DNA from: Nannocystaceae bacterium
GTDB lineage: Bacteria; Myxococcota_A; Polyangia; Nannocystales; Nannocystaceae
Direction of reading: 5' to 3'
Length of the DNA stretch: 51,559 nucleotides
Assembly (NCBI GenBank): GCA_019694555.1
Contig: JAIBBS010000042.1
Coordinates: 1 to 51,559, forward strand
Shown here: positions 8,767 through 16,219 of the stretch, one piece after another
How positions within the stretch are numbered: position 1 is the first letter of the stretch
How the letters are laid out: each line of letters starts with the position of its first letter
Program-made: the position numbers and the translations under genes
Notes under the pieces: generated by a model
The model's input: the letters and a program-made list of their open reading frames with translations, nothing else
Told to the model about the DNA's origin: nothing
Databases searched by the model: none

Positions 8767-9584
8767 TCCGCTCGCACCGCTGGCCCGCGTTCGCGCGATG
8801 GTTCGCGCGGGCATGCGAGCGGCGGTTGCACGCCGCCTTCCACGAGGGCTGGTTGGCCGGGCTCGAGCACCTGCGCGAGGCCGCCGCGGCGGGGCCGGTG
8901 CTGATCGTCGCCAACCACCACGCGTGGTGGGACGCGGTCGTGGCGCTGTGGCTGTCGCAGCGCGTGCTCGCGCTCGAGGCGTTCGCGCTGATGGAGAGCG
9001 CGCAGCTGCAGCGACTGCGCTTCTTCGGGCTGGTGGGCGGCTTCGGTGTCGATCGCAGCGCGCCGCGGGATGGCGCGCTGGCGCTGCGCTATGCCACCAC
9101 GCTGCTCGATCGTCCGGGGCGCGTGCTGTGGCTGTTTCCCGAGGGCGCGATCGTGTCGTCGCGTGCCCCGCTGCGCTTCGAGCCCGGCGCCGCCGCGATC
9201 GCAGCGCGGGTGCCGGCGCTGCAGGTCGTGCCGCTGGGGCTGCGCTACGAACCCGGCGACCACGAGCGGCCATCGCTGTGGTTGTGCTGCGGACCGCCGC
9301 TGCGACCCGATGCCGACGTCGCGACCGCGACCGCGCAGCTGCAGCAGGCGGTCGCCGCCTGCCTCGACGACATCGATGGGCGCACGCTCGCGTTCACGCG
9401 CAGCTTCGGTGGCGAGGCGCGGCCGGGCCTCGCGACGCGCCTGCTCGATCGCTTCGCGGGGTGGATCATCGCCCGCTTCGGCTCACGGCTGCAGGCGGCC
9501 ATCGCGGCCCAGCCGCAGGCGGTGCTCGGCCCAGCGGAGCTCTCGGATCACCGTCGCGCGGGCCCACGCGGCGAGCAGCAGTAG
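8763..9584 (+). CDS. PlsC-like acyltransferase, probably carotenoid-glycoside acyltransferase
   Basis: 273 residues from GTG 8763, which overlaps the crtB stop by 4 bp. Residues 52-57 (HHAWWD) are the HX4D catalytic motif of the glycerol-3-phosphate/lysophosphatidate acyltransferase superfamily, and FPEG near 126-129 is the second signature. Family members transfer acyl groups from acyl-CoA or acyl-ACP at the membrane. Position in a crt operon with a glycosyltransferase opposite suggests the CruD-like job of acylating a carotenoid glucoside; a general phospholipid role is the alternative. The last 102 bp overlap the end of the glycosyltransferase gene on the other strand, so the C-terminal 34 codons are doubly coding. 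Confidence 0.85.
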   Translation: MIRSHRWPAFARWFARACERRLHAAFHEGWLAGLEHLREAAAAGPVLIVANHHAWWDAVVALWLSQRVLALEAFALMESAQLQRLRFFGLVGGFGVDRSAPRDGALALRYATTLLDRPGRVLWLFPEGAIVSSRAPLRFEPGAAAIAARVPALQVVPLGLRYEPGDHERPSLWLCCGPPLRPDADVATATAQLQQAVAACLDDIDGRTLAFTRSFGGEARPGLATRLLDRFAGWIIARFGSRLQAAIAAQPQAVLGPAELSDHRRAGPRGEQQ

Positions 9585-10619
9585 ATCGGCCAGCAGCGCC
9601 AGCGGGAGGTTCGGCGGCGTCGCGCCCGAGCGTCGCGCGGCCAGTCGCGTCACCGCGGCGCGCAGCGCCAGCGCCCCACTCGCGAACCCGGCCGCGGCCA
9701 GCGGCGGTGCGCCCAGCAGCGCACCGAGCAGCAGCAGCGGCGTCGCGGCCAGCAGCATCGGGTAGCTGATCATCCGCGCGGGCCGCTGCGCGCGGACCAC
9801 CGCGATCCATCGCGTGTAGCGCTCGAGCACTGCGCCGAGCCCACGGCCGCGCGCCAGCGATCGCACGGTGGTGCAGCGCCGCAGCTGCAGTCCGCGCGCA
9901 CGCACGCGCCGTGCGAGCTCGAAGTCCTCGCCGAGGTACTCGCGCAGGCTCGCCGCACCGCCGATGCTCGCCAGCGTCTCGAGCCGCAGCGCGAAGGCCT
10001 TGCCGACCAGCAGCCCGGGATCGAGCGCAGCCAGCAGCGCGAACGCGTGCAGCGAACCGCCGAGGATCGCCCGCGACAACCGGTCGCCCAAGGTCGCGGC
10101 GTCGGCCTCGATCGGCGAGGCCCAGGTCACGCCGACGTCAGTGCACGGCGCGCCCAGCGGGGCCAGCAACGCCGCGAGATCGAGCGACGCCAGATCCACG
10201 TCGCCGTCGACCACCACGAGCACGTCGGCCTCGGCGCCGAAGCGCGCGACCGCGGCATCGATCTGCTCGGCCTTGCGGTTGGGCCCGCGCGCGGACGACA
10301 GCAGCGCCGCCGCCGGCAGCCCGCGCGAGTCGAGGCTCGCGGCGATCGCCTGCACGTGGGGCCATGCCGGATCGTCGGCATCCGCGACCACGCCGATCCA
10401 GCGCAGCTGCACCCCGGCGGGCGCGCGCGGCACCGTGGCCATGGCCGCGATCGTCGACGGTGCGGCCAGGGTGCACGGGCGCACCAGCAGCACGCGGGTG
10501 GGCGCAAGCGGTGCGAGGGGCTGCACGCGCGGGCGCGAGCGCAACGCCACGGTCGCGACGAAACCCGCGAACACGGCGCTCCACGCCGCCAGCAGCGGGA
10601 TCGACCACGCGCTCACCAC
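9483..10619 (-). CDS. Family 2-type glycosyltransferase, probably carotenoid glycosyltransferase
   Basis: 378 residues from GTG 10619, overlapping the crtC stop by 7 bp. An N-terminal membrane segment (WSIPLLAAWSAVFAGFVATV) is followed by a GT-A catalytic core with the metal-binding DGDVD, the EDFELARR acid/base region and RYTRW, which matches the Q/RxxRW motif of processive and ceramide-glucosyltransferase-like GT2/GT21 enzymes. Two more membrane segments lie near the C-terminus. The likely role is to glycosylate the 1'-hydroxyl made by CrtC, as CruC does in green sulfur bacteria; the sugar cannot be read from sequence. Its 3' end runs into the acyltransferase gene on the opposite strand. 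Confidence 0.85.
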   Translation of the reverse strand: MVSAWSIPLLAAWSAVFAGFVATVALRSRPRVQPLAPLAPTRVLLVRPCTLAAPSTIAAMATVPRAPAGVQLRWIGVVADADDPAWPHVQAIAASLDSRGLPAAALLSSARGPNRKAEQIDAAVARFGAEADVLVVVDGDVDLASLDLAALLAPLGAPCTDVGVTWASPIEADAATLGDRLSRAILGGSLHAFALLAALDPGLLVGKAFALRLETLASIGGAASLREYLGEDFELARRVRARGLQLRRCTTVRSLARGRGLGAVLERYTRWIAVVRAQRPARMISYPMLLAATPLLLLGALLGAPPLAAAGFASGALALRAAVTRLAARRSGATPPNLPLALLADLLLLAAWARATVIRELRWAEHRLRLGRDGRLQP

Positions 10620-11635
10620 CAGCCCACTCCCCGGATGCGAAACGGCAGCATCAGCTGCGTGGTCCAGTGCGAGAACCGCCGCAGATCGACGACCTCGTGC
10701 ACCGCGGTGGCGACGCGGCCGCGCAGCGAGGTCTCGATCAACGCGCGGGCGTAAAACGGCGTGTCGACCAGCGATCGCAGCAGTCGCGCGTCCGCGCCGG
10801 CGTCGGTGCGCGTGCCCCGGTCGATGCGCCAGCGCGTGCGCGGCAGCACCTGCGTGCGCGGTGCCGACAGCGGCGCGCGCGTGCCGTCGTCGCCCACGAA
10901 CAGGCCCAGCGGTCGGGCCGCGCCGTCGCGATCGATGACGTCGTACAGCAGCGCGACTCCACCGTCGACGCGCGCGCGCGACCAGCTCCAGCCGCGCAGG
11001 GCCTGCTCGAGCGGCTCGATGCCGGCGTTGCCGTCGTGGTAGCCGCTGCCGCGAAAGCGCAGCCGCGGCGCGTCGAGCTCGACCTCGATCGCCGCCGTCG
11101 GTGCGATCGGCCACCACAGGTGGCGGCCACCGCCATCGAGCGCGATGCCGTGGCTCTGTGCGTGCTGCCAGCGCAGCCGCACGCGTCCCCGCAGCGCGCG
11201 AGGCCACGGGCTGCCGCGCTCGTCGAGCTCGAGATCGAGGCCGCCCACGACCCGCCGCCAGCAGTTGCGGCCCAGCACCAGCGCGTCGTCGCTGCGCTGC
11301 ACGTCGGTGCCGCGGTACTCGCTCATGGCCCAGTGGTCGCCGTGCTCGCCGTGCACGACCACGTTGAGGCCGCAGTGCAACGTCGGGTCGGCGTCGAGCC
11401 GCCGCCGCCGCGTGCGGAAGTAGCCCGGCGAGAACACCGAGCCCACGAATGCGATCACGGTGATCGCAGCACGGCCGTCGTCGGCGATGCCGTCGACGTA
11501 CCACCAGCGGTAGCCGCCGGGGCCGACCGCGGCCGCGAAGCCAGGCGCTGCGAGACCGTGTCCGCGACCCAGCAGCCGCCCAGCGTCACCATCGGCAGGC
11601 CCGCGCCGGGATGGATCGCGCCGCCGACCAACCAC
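10613..11635 (-). CDS. crtC: Carotenoid 1,2-hydratase CrtC
   Basis: About 340 residues. The block GGYRWWYVDGIADDGR followed by IAFVGSVFSPGY is the N-terminal signature of CrtC hydratases, which add water to the 1,2 double bond of acyclic carotenoid ends to give a 1-hydroxy group. Later aromatic-rich blocks (HCGLNVVVHGEHGDHWAMSE, HLWWPIAP) also fit. The start is a problem: between the CrtC signature and the end of the CrtD core there is no ATG. GTG 11635 gives a 181-bp overlap with crtD and a long Arg-rich lead; a CTG or other rare start near 11565 would match family length better. It is followed directly by the glycosyltransferase. Confidence 0.82.
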   Translation of the reverse strand: MVGRRRDPSRRGPADGDAGRLLGRGHGLAAPGFAAAVGPGGYRWWYVDGIADDGRAAITVIAFVGSVFSPGYFRTRRRRLDADPTLHCGLNVVVHGEHGDHWAMSEYRGTDVQRSDDALVLGRNCWRRVVGGLDLELDERGSPWPRALRGRVRLRWQHAQSHGIALDGGGRHLWWPIAPTAAIEVELDAPRLRFRGSGYHDGNAGIEPLEQALRGWSWSRARVDGGVALLYDVIDRDGAARPLGLFVGDDGTRAPLSAPRTQVLPRTRWRIDRGTRTDAGADARLLRSLVDTPFYARALIETSLRGRVATAVHEVVDLRRFSHWTTQLMLPFRIRGVGWW

Positions 11636-13026
11636 AGGTTGGGGATCCGCGTGGCGTGCCGCGGGCGCGAGAACGGTGCCAGCGCGCCATGGGTCGCATC
11701 GCCATAGATCGCCCCCATCGTGCCCGGAAACCTCGTCGCGAAGTCCTGGGGCGTCGCCGCCACCACCGGCTGCCGCGGCGTCAGCCGCAGGCCACAGCGT
11801 TGCAGCTGCTGCTCCATCTGCACTCGACATGTCGACTCCTGCTCGGGCGTGCGCCCGTCCGCCAGCGCGGGCGCGTTGACCAGGCACATCAGCCGCTCGG
11901 GTCCCACCGGCGCATCCGCGAGGCGATCCTGCGCGCACAGGTACACCGTGGGTTGCGACGGCACCTCGCCACGCGCGAGCGCGGCGAACTCGGCCTCGTA
12001 GTCGTCGGCGAAGAAGACGTTGTGGTAGGCCAGCGGGAAGCCCTCGGCGGTGCCGTGCATCGACCACGTCATCGCCGACAGCGATCGCGGCCGCGGACGC
12101 GCGGGGTCGACACCGGGCACCGCGCGGCGCAGGCCCTCGCCCAGGCGACCCGCGACCAGCACGCTGGGATCGCCGTTGTAGACCAGCGCGTCGCACACCA
12201 GCGCCGTGCCGTCGTCGAGCAGCACGCGTCGGATCCGCCCGCCCGCGAGCTCGCAGGACTGCACGCCGTGGCCGCAGCGCACCTCGCCGCCGCGGTGCTC
12301 GATGGCGCGGCGCAGCGCCTGCGCCAGCGCGATCATGCCGCCCTCGACCGCCCACACGCCGCGCTGCTCGACCGCGGCGATGAGGTTGAGCGTGGCCGGT
12401 GCCTGCAGCGGCGACGATCCGTAGTAAGTGGCGTAGCGCGCGAACAGCTGGCGCAGCCGCGGGTCGCGGAAGAAGTCGGCCAGCGCGGTCCACATCGTGC
12501 GGCCGAAGTCCACGCGCGACAGCGCCGGCAGCCCGCGCAGACCCACGCGACGCATCACGCCCAGCAGCCCGTCGTTGTCGTGGTGCAGGAACGGCTGCTC
12601 GAGCCGCTCGAGGATCGCGGCGCCGTGCTGCACGAAGCGGCGGTAGCCCGCGGCCTCGCGCGCGCCGGCGAAGGCCGCGATCGCGTCGGCGCTGCGATCG
12701 ACGTCGTCGAACAGATCGAGGCGGCTGCCGTCGGTCCACGCGTGTCGTGCCAGGCACGGCAGCGGTCGCAGTCGCAGCCACTCGCCCAGGCGCAGGCCCG
12801 CGCGCTCGAACAGCGCCTCGAACACCGGCCGCATCGTCAGCACGGTGGGCCCGCAGTCGATCGCGTGCTCGCCGACCCGCGCCACGCGGAGCTTGCCGCC
12901 GACCTCGCTCGCGCGCTCGATCACCGCCACGCGGTGGCCGCGACCGGCGAGGTCCAGCGCGCACGCCAGCCCGCCGACCCCGGCACCCACCACCACCACG
13001 TCGAAGTGCGCGTCGGTCTGCGACAC
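11455..13026 (-). CDS. crtD: CrtD-type carotenoid 3,4-desaturase
   Basis: 523 residues from GTG 13026. FAD-binding GAGVGGLACAL near the N-terminus, then CGPTVLTMRPVFEALF and the C-terminal GGAIHPGAGLPMVTLGG, which are typical of hydroxyneurosporene/methoxyneurosporene dehydrogenases. The enzyme introduces the 3,4 double bond next to a 1-hydroxylated end group, the step after CrtC. The conserved core ends near DTVSQRLAS; the last 40 or so residues, rich in Ser/Thr/Ala, lie over the start of crtC and may be a tail tolerated by the overlap. It is the first gene of the leftward crtD-crtC-glycosyltransferase unit and shares its upstream region with crtE. Confidence 0.85.
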   Translation of the reverse strand: MSQTDAHFDVVVVGAGVGGLACALDLAGRGHRVAVIERASEVGGKLRVARVGEHAIDCGPTVLTMRPVFEALFERAGLRLGEWLRLRPLPCLARHAWTDGSRLDLFDDVDRSADAIAAFAGAREAAGYRRFVQHGAAILERLEQPFLHHDNDGLLGVMRRVGLRGLPALSRVDFGRTMWTALADFFRDPRLRQLFARYATYYGSSPLQAPATLNLIAAVEQRGVWAVEGGMIALAQALRRAIEHRGGEVRCGHGVQSCELAGGRIRRVLLDDGTALVCDALVYNGDPSVLVAGRLGEGLRRAVPGVDPARPRPRSLSAMTWSMHGTAEGFPLAYHNVFFADDYEAEFAALARGEVPSQPTVYLCAQDRLADAPVGPERLMCLVNAPALADGRTPEQESTCRVQMEQQLQRCGLRLTPRQPVVAATPQDFATRFPGTMGAIYGDATHGALAPFSRPRHATRIPNLWLVGGAIHPGAGLPMVTLGGCWVADTVSQRLASRPRSAPAATAGGTSTASPTTAVLRSP

Positions 13027-13032
13027 GTCCGG

Positions 13033-13060
13033 AGTCTAGGGGCGAGACCGCCATTGTCCA
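13033..13060 (-). promoter_or_regulatory. crtD promoter giving a leaderless start
   Basis: On the minus strand TGGACA (plus-strand 13055-13060) and TAGACT (13033-13038) are separated by 16 bp. The predicted transcription start falls on or next to 13026, the first base of the crtD GTG, so the message would have essentially no 5' leader. There is no ribosome binding site in front of crtD, which fits. Confidence 0.6.
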
Positions 13061-13085
13061 CGCCCCGTCGAGCCCGGGACCACAT

Positions 13086-13113
13086 TTGACGAACCTTGGA
13101 CAGCTGCTAGGAA
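13086..13113 (+). promoter_or_regulatory. crtE promoter giving a nearly leaderless start
   Basis: TTGACG (13086-13091) and TAGGAA (13108-13113) are 16 bp apart. The predicted start is near 13120 and ATG follows at 13123. The element aligns closely with the promoter at 6181-6208, including TGGACA within the spacer and GCTAG at the -10. Confidence 0.6.
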
Positions 13114-13122
13114 CCCCACCGG

Positions 13123-14037
13123 ATGGCACGTCCGGACGCCTTCGAGATCGTACTGTCGCGGGCCTTCACGCGGATCGTCGGTCGCGGCACGCCGCCGCAG
13201 CTCGCGGCGGCACTGCGGCACGCGGTCTTCCCCGGGGGCGCACGCGTGCGGCCGCGGTTGCTGCTCGCGGTCGCGCAGGCGGCCGGCGCCCGCGACCTGA
13301 GCGCAGCGCGTCACGGCGGCGTCGCGGTCGAGCTGGTCCACTGCGCGTCGCTCGTGCACGACGACATGCCGTGCTTCGACAACGCGCCGATCCGGCGCGG
13401 ACGCGCCGCGGTGCACGCGAAGTTCGGCGAGGCCACCGCGGTGCTGGTGGGCGACGGCCTGATCGTGGGCGCCTTCGACGTGCTCGCGCGCGCGTGCATC
13501 GACGATCCGCGCCTGCTGCCGGCGTTGCCGGTGCTGGCCCAGGCCAGCGGCGCCGCCGGTGGGCTCGTCGCGGGGCAGGCGTGGGAGGCCGAGCCCTCGC
13601 CCGACGTCGCCCGCTACCATCGCGCGAAGACGGGCGGGTTGTTCGAGGCCGCGACGGTCATCGGTGCCATCGCGGCCGGGGTCGAGCCCGAGCCCTGGCG
13701 CGCGGTCGGGGCCGCGTTCGGCGAGGCCTATCAGATCGCCGACGATCTGCTCGATCTCGTCGGCACGCCCACCGAGCTGGGCAAGCCCGTGGGTCAGGAC
13801 ATCGTGCACGCGCGACCCAGCGCGGCGATCGAGCTCGGGCTCGAGCGCGCGTGGGCACGGCTGGACGACGTGCTGCAGCGCATGCGCGGCGCGATCCCGC
13901 CGTGCGCGGATGCCGACGCGCTGCATCGCTGGCTCGACGAGGCCTGCGCGCGCCTGTTCCCGGCGCGTCGCCTGCAGCCGTGCACCGGCGACGCGCTCAC
14001 ACGCGACGACGCGACCGCGACGGCGCTGTCGATGTGA
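13123..14037 (+). CDS. crtE: Geranylgeranyl diphosphate synthase CrtE
   Basis: 304 residues from ATG 13123. The first Asp-rich motif DDMPCFD is at residues 80-86, followed by NAPIRRG, and the second motif DDLLD lies near 208-212 after AYQIA. This is the trans-isoprenyl diphosphate synthase fold, with the DDx4D spacing usual for bacterial GGPP/FPP synthases of the IspA/CrtE type. Its product feeds CrtB. The fusion gene starts 13 bp after its stop, so the two form a rightward unit. Product chain length (C15 or C20) cannot be proved from sequence; the cluster context argues for C20. Confidence 0.9.
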   Translation: MARPDAFEIVLSRAFTRIVGRGTPPQLAAALRHAVFPGGARVRPRLLLAVAQAAGARDLSAARHGGVAVELVHCASLVHDDMPCFDNAPIRRGRAAVHAKFGEATAVLVGDGLIVGAFDVLARACIDDPRLLPALPVLAQASGAAGGLVAGQAWEAEPSPDVARYHRAKTGGLFEAATVIGAIAAGVEPEPWRAVGAAFGEAYQIADDLLDLVGTPTELGKPVGQDIVHARPSAAIELGLERAWARLDDVLQRMRGAIPPCADADALHRWLDEACARLFPARRLQPCTGDALTRDDATATALSM

Positions 14038-14050
14038 CCCCGGAGCCGAC

Positions 14051-16219
14051 GTGGCCGCCGAGTACCTGCTGTTCGATCTGTTCGTCGCCGCGCCGATCCT
14101 GACGCTGTGGTTGCTGCGTCCGCAGTGGCTTCGCGATGCCGCGGCGCCGGCACTGCGCGCGGTGCTGTGGGGCGCGCTGCCGTTCGTGCTGTGGGACGCC
14201 GCGGTCGTGGGCCGGCACTGGTGGTTCGAGCCCACGCGCGTGCTGGGCCCCGCGATCGCCGGCCTGCCGCTCGAGGAGCTGGGCTTCTTCGTGGTGGTGC
14301 CGCTGGCGTGCTTGCTGACGTGGGAGCTGGTCACCTACGCCGGGCGGCCGCAACGCGCCACGCGGGCATGGGCTGCGCTCGCCGCGGGCCCGCTCGCGCT
14401 CGCCGCGATCGTGGCGCTGTGGTTCGGTCGCGAGTACACCGCGCTGGCTGCGGCGGCGCTGGTGCTGGCGATCGGGCTCGACGAGGCCTGCGGCACCGCG
14501 GTGCTGCGCACCCGTGCGGGCCGCGATCACGTGCTGGTGGTCGTGGGCCTCACGACCGTGTTCAACGGCTACCTCACCGCGCGGCCGATCGTGCACTACG
14601 ACGAGCGCTTCACGCTCGGGCTGCGCGTGGGCACCGTCCCGCTCGAGGACTACGGCTTCGGCCTCGCGCTCGTGCTCGTGACCACGGTGCTCTACCAGCA
14701 CGCCCGCGGTCGCGCGCTGCGACCGAGCTGGCCGGCGCGGGCGATCCGCGCGCGGCTGGGCGGCTATCGCCAGCTGTGGGAAGCGCCGCCGCAGCCGCGC
14801 GACGCGTCACCGCGGCCGTGCCGCGTCGCGGTGATCGGCGGCGGACTCGCAGGCCTCAGCGCCGCGGAGCTGCTGTCCCGCCGCGGCGTCGCGGTGACGT
14901 TGTTCGAGCGCGGCGCGACGCTGGGCGGCAAGCTCGCGGCCTGGCGCGACACCCTGCCCGGTGGCTTCGAAGCGCCGATCGAGCACGGCTTCCACGCGTT
15001 CTTCCGCCACTACTACAACCTGTCGCACTGGCTCGACGAGCTGGGCCTGCGCCGAGCGATGCGACCGATCGACGAGTACGCGATCCTCGGCCGCCACGGG
15101 GAGCGTGCCGCGTTCGCGGCCCAGGGCAGCGCGCCGGGCCTCAACCTGCTGCAGCTGCGGCAGCAGGGCATGTTCCGCCTGCGCGACGTCGTGCGGCCCC
15201 GCACCGGTCGCGCGCTCGAGCTGCTGCTGCGCTTCGACGCCGACCATCCCGACCCGGCGCTCGACCAGCTCAGCTTCGCGCAGTGGGCCGACGACGCCGC
15301 GTTGCCGCCCACGCTGCGCATGGTCTTCACCAGCTTCGCGCGGGCGTTCTTCGCCGCGCCCGATCGCATCTCGATGGCGGAGCTCGTGCGGAGCTTCCAC
15401 TTCTACTACCTCTCGCACGATCACGGCCTGATCTACGACTACCTCGACGGCAGCTACGACGAGGCGCTGGTCGATCCCATCGCCGCGCGCCTGCGTGCCG
15501 CCGGCGTCGAGCTGCGGCTGGGGCACGCCATCGGCACGATCGCGCCGCACGACCACGGCCTGGCGGTCGACGGCGAGCGCTTCGATCACGTGATTCTCGC
15601 CGCCGACGCGACCGCGGCCGCGCGGGTGCTGGCCGCGTCACCCCAGCTGGGCGTGTCGCCGTCGCCGTCGATGCGCGCGGGCCAACGCTACGCGGTGCTG
15701 CGGGTGTGGTGCGAGGGCGTGATCGGTGACGAGCTGCCGGTGTTCGTCGTCACCGACGGCGTGCGCCTGCTCGACGCGGTCGCGTTCGTCGACCGCACCG
15801 ATCCGCGCGCGCAGCAGTGGCGGCAGCAGCGAGGCGGCAGCGTGCTCGAGCTGCACTGCTACGCCGTGCCCGACGACGTGCCCAGCGACGCCGTCGCGGC
15901 CGGGCTGCTCGACGAGCTCGCGACGCTGCTGCCCGGCGGTCGGACGCTGCGCGTGGTCCACAGCCACCTGCAGCTGCGCGACGACTTCACCGCGCTGCAT
16001 GTCGGCATGCAGCGCGAGCGCCCCGGCGTCGCCAGCGGTCACCCGCGGCTGTGGTTCGCCGGCGACTGGGTCGCGCTGCCGATCCCCGCGATGCTGATGG
16101 AGGCCGCACACACCTCGGCGCGGCTGGCGGTCAACCGCATCTGCGAGGCCGAGGGCCGCGAGGGCTTCCCGGTGTGGACGGTGCCGCGGCGCGGGTTGTT
16201 GGCGCGCCGCGCCGCGTGA
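14051..16219 (+). CDS. Fusion of lycopene cyclase (CrtYc-CrtYd type) and CrtU-like carotene desaturase/methyltransferase
   Basis: 722 residues from GTG 14051. Residues 1 to about 240 are a multi-helix membrane domain with two copies of the heterodimeric lycopene cyclase signature, PLEELGFF (about 74) and PLEDYGFG (about 197), so both CrtYc and CrtYd halves are present in one chain. A linker leads to an FAD domain with VIGGGLAGLSAAELL (near 258), EHGFHAFFRHYYNL (near 311) and a C-terminal VWTVPRRG (about 707). These FAD-domain motifs are those of CrtU, the enzyme that turns a beta ring into an aromatic phi or chi ring by desaturation and methyl migration. I infer one protein that cyclises and then aromatises a carotenoid end. 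The stop abuts the opposite-strand stop of the next gene as TGATCA. Confidence 0.88.
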   Translation: MAAEYLLFDLFVAAPILTLWLLRPQWLRDAAAPALRAVLWGALPFVLWDAAVVGRHWWFEPTRVLGPAIAGLPLEELGFFVVVPLACLLTWELVTYAGRPQRATRAWAALAAGPLALAAIVALWFGREYTALAAAALVLAIGLDEACGTAVLRTRAGRDHVLVVVGLTTVFNGYLTARPIVHYDERFTLGLRVGTVPLEDYGFGLALVLVTTVLYQHARGRALRPSWPARAIRARLGGYRQLWEAPPQPRDASPRPCRVAVIGGGLAGLSAAELLSRRGVAVTLFERGATLGGKLAAWRDTLPGGFEAPIEHGFHAFFRHYYNLSHWLDELGLRRAMRPIDEYAILGRHGERAAFAAQGSAPGLNLLQLRQQGMFRLRDVVRPRTGRALELLLRFDADHPDPALDQLSFAQWADDAALPPTLRMVFTSFARAFFAAPDRISMAELVRSFHFYYLSHDHGLIYDYLDGSYDEALVDPIAARLRAAGVELRLGHAIGTIAPHDHGLAVDGERFDHVILAADATAAARVLAASPQLGVSPSPSMRAGQRYAVLRVWCEGVIGDELPVFVVTDGVRLLDAVAFVDRTDPRAQQWRQQRGGSVLELHCYAVPDDVPSDAVAAGLLDELATLLPGGRTLRVVHSHLQLRDDFTALHVGMQRERPGVASGHPRLWFAGDWVALPIPAMLMEAAHTSARLAVNRICEAEGREGFPVWTVPRRGLLARRAA

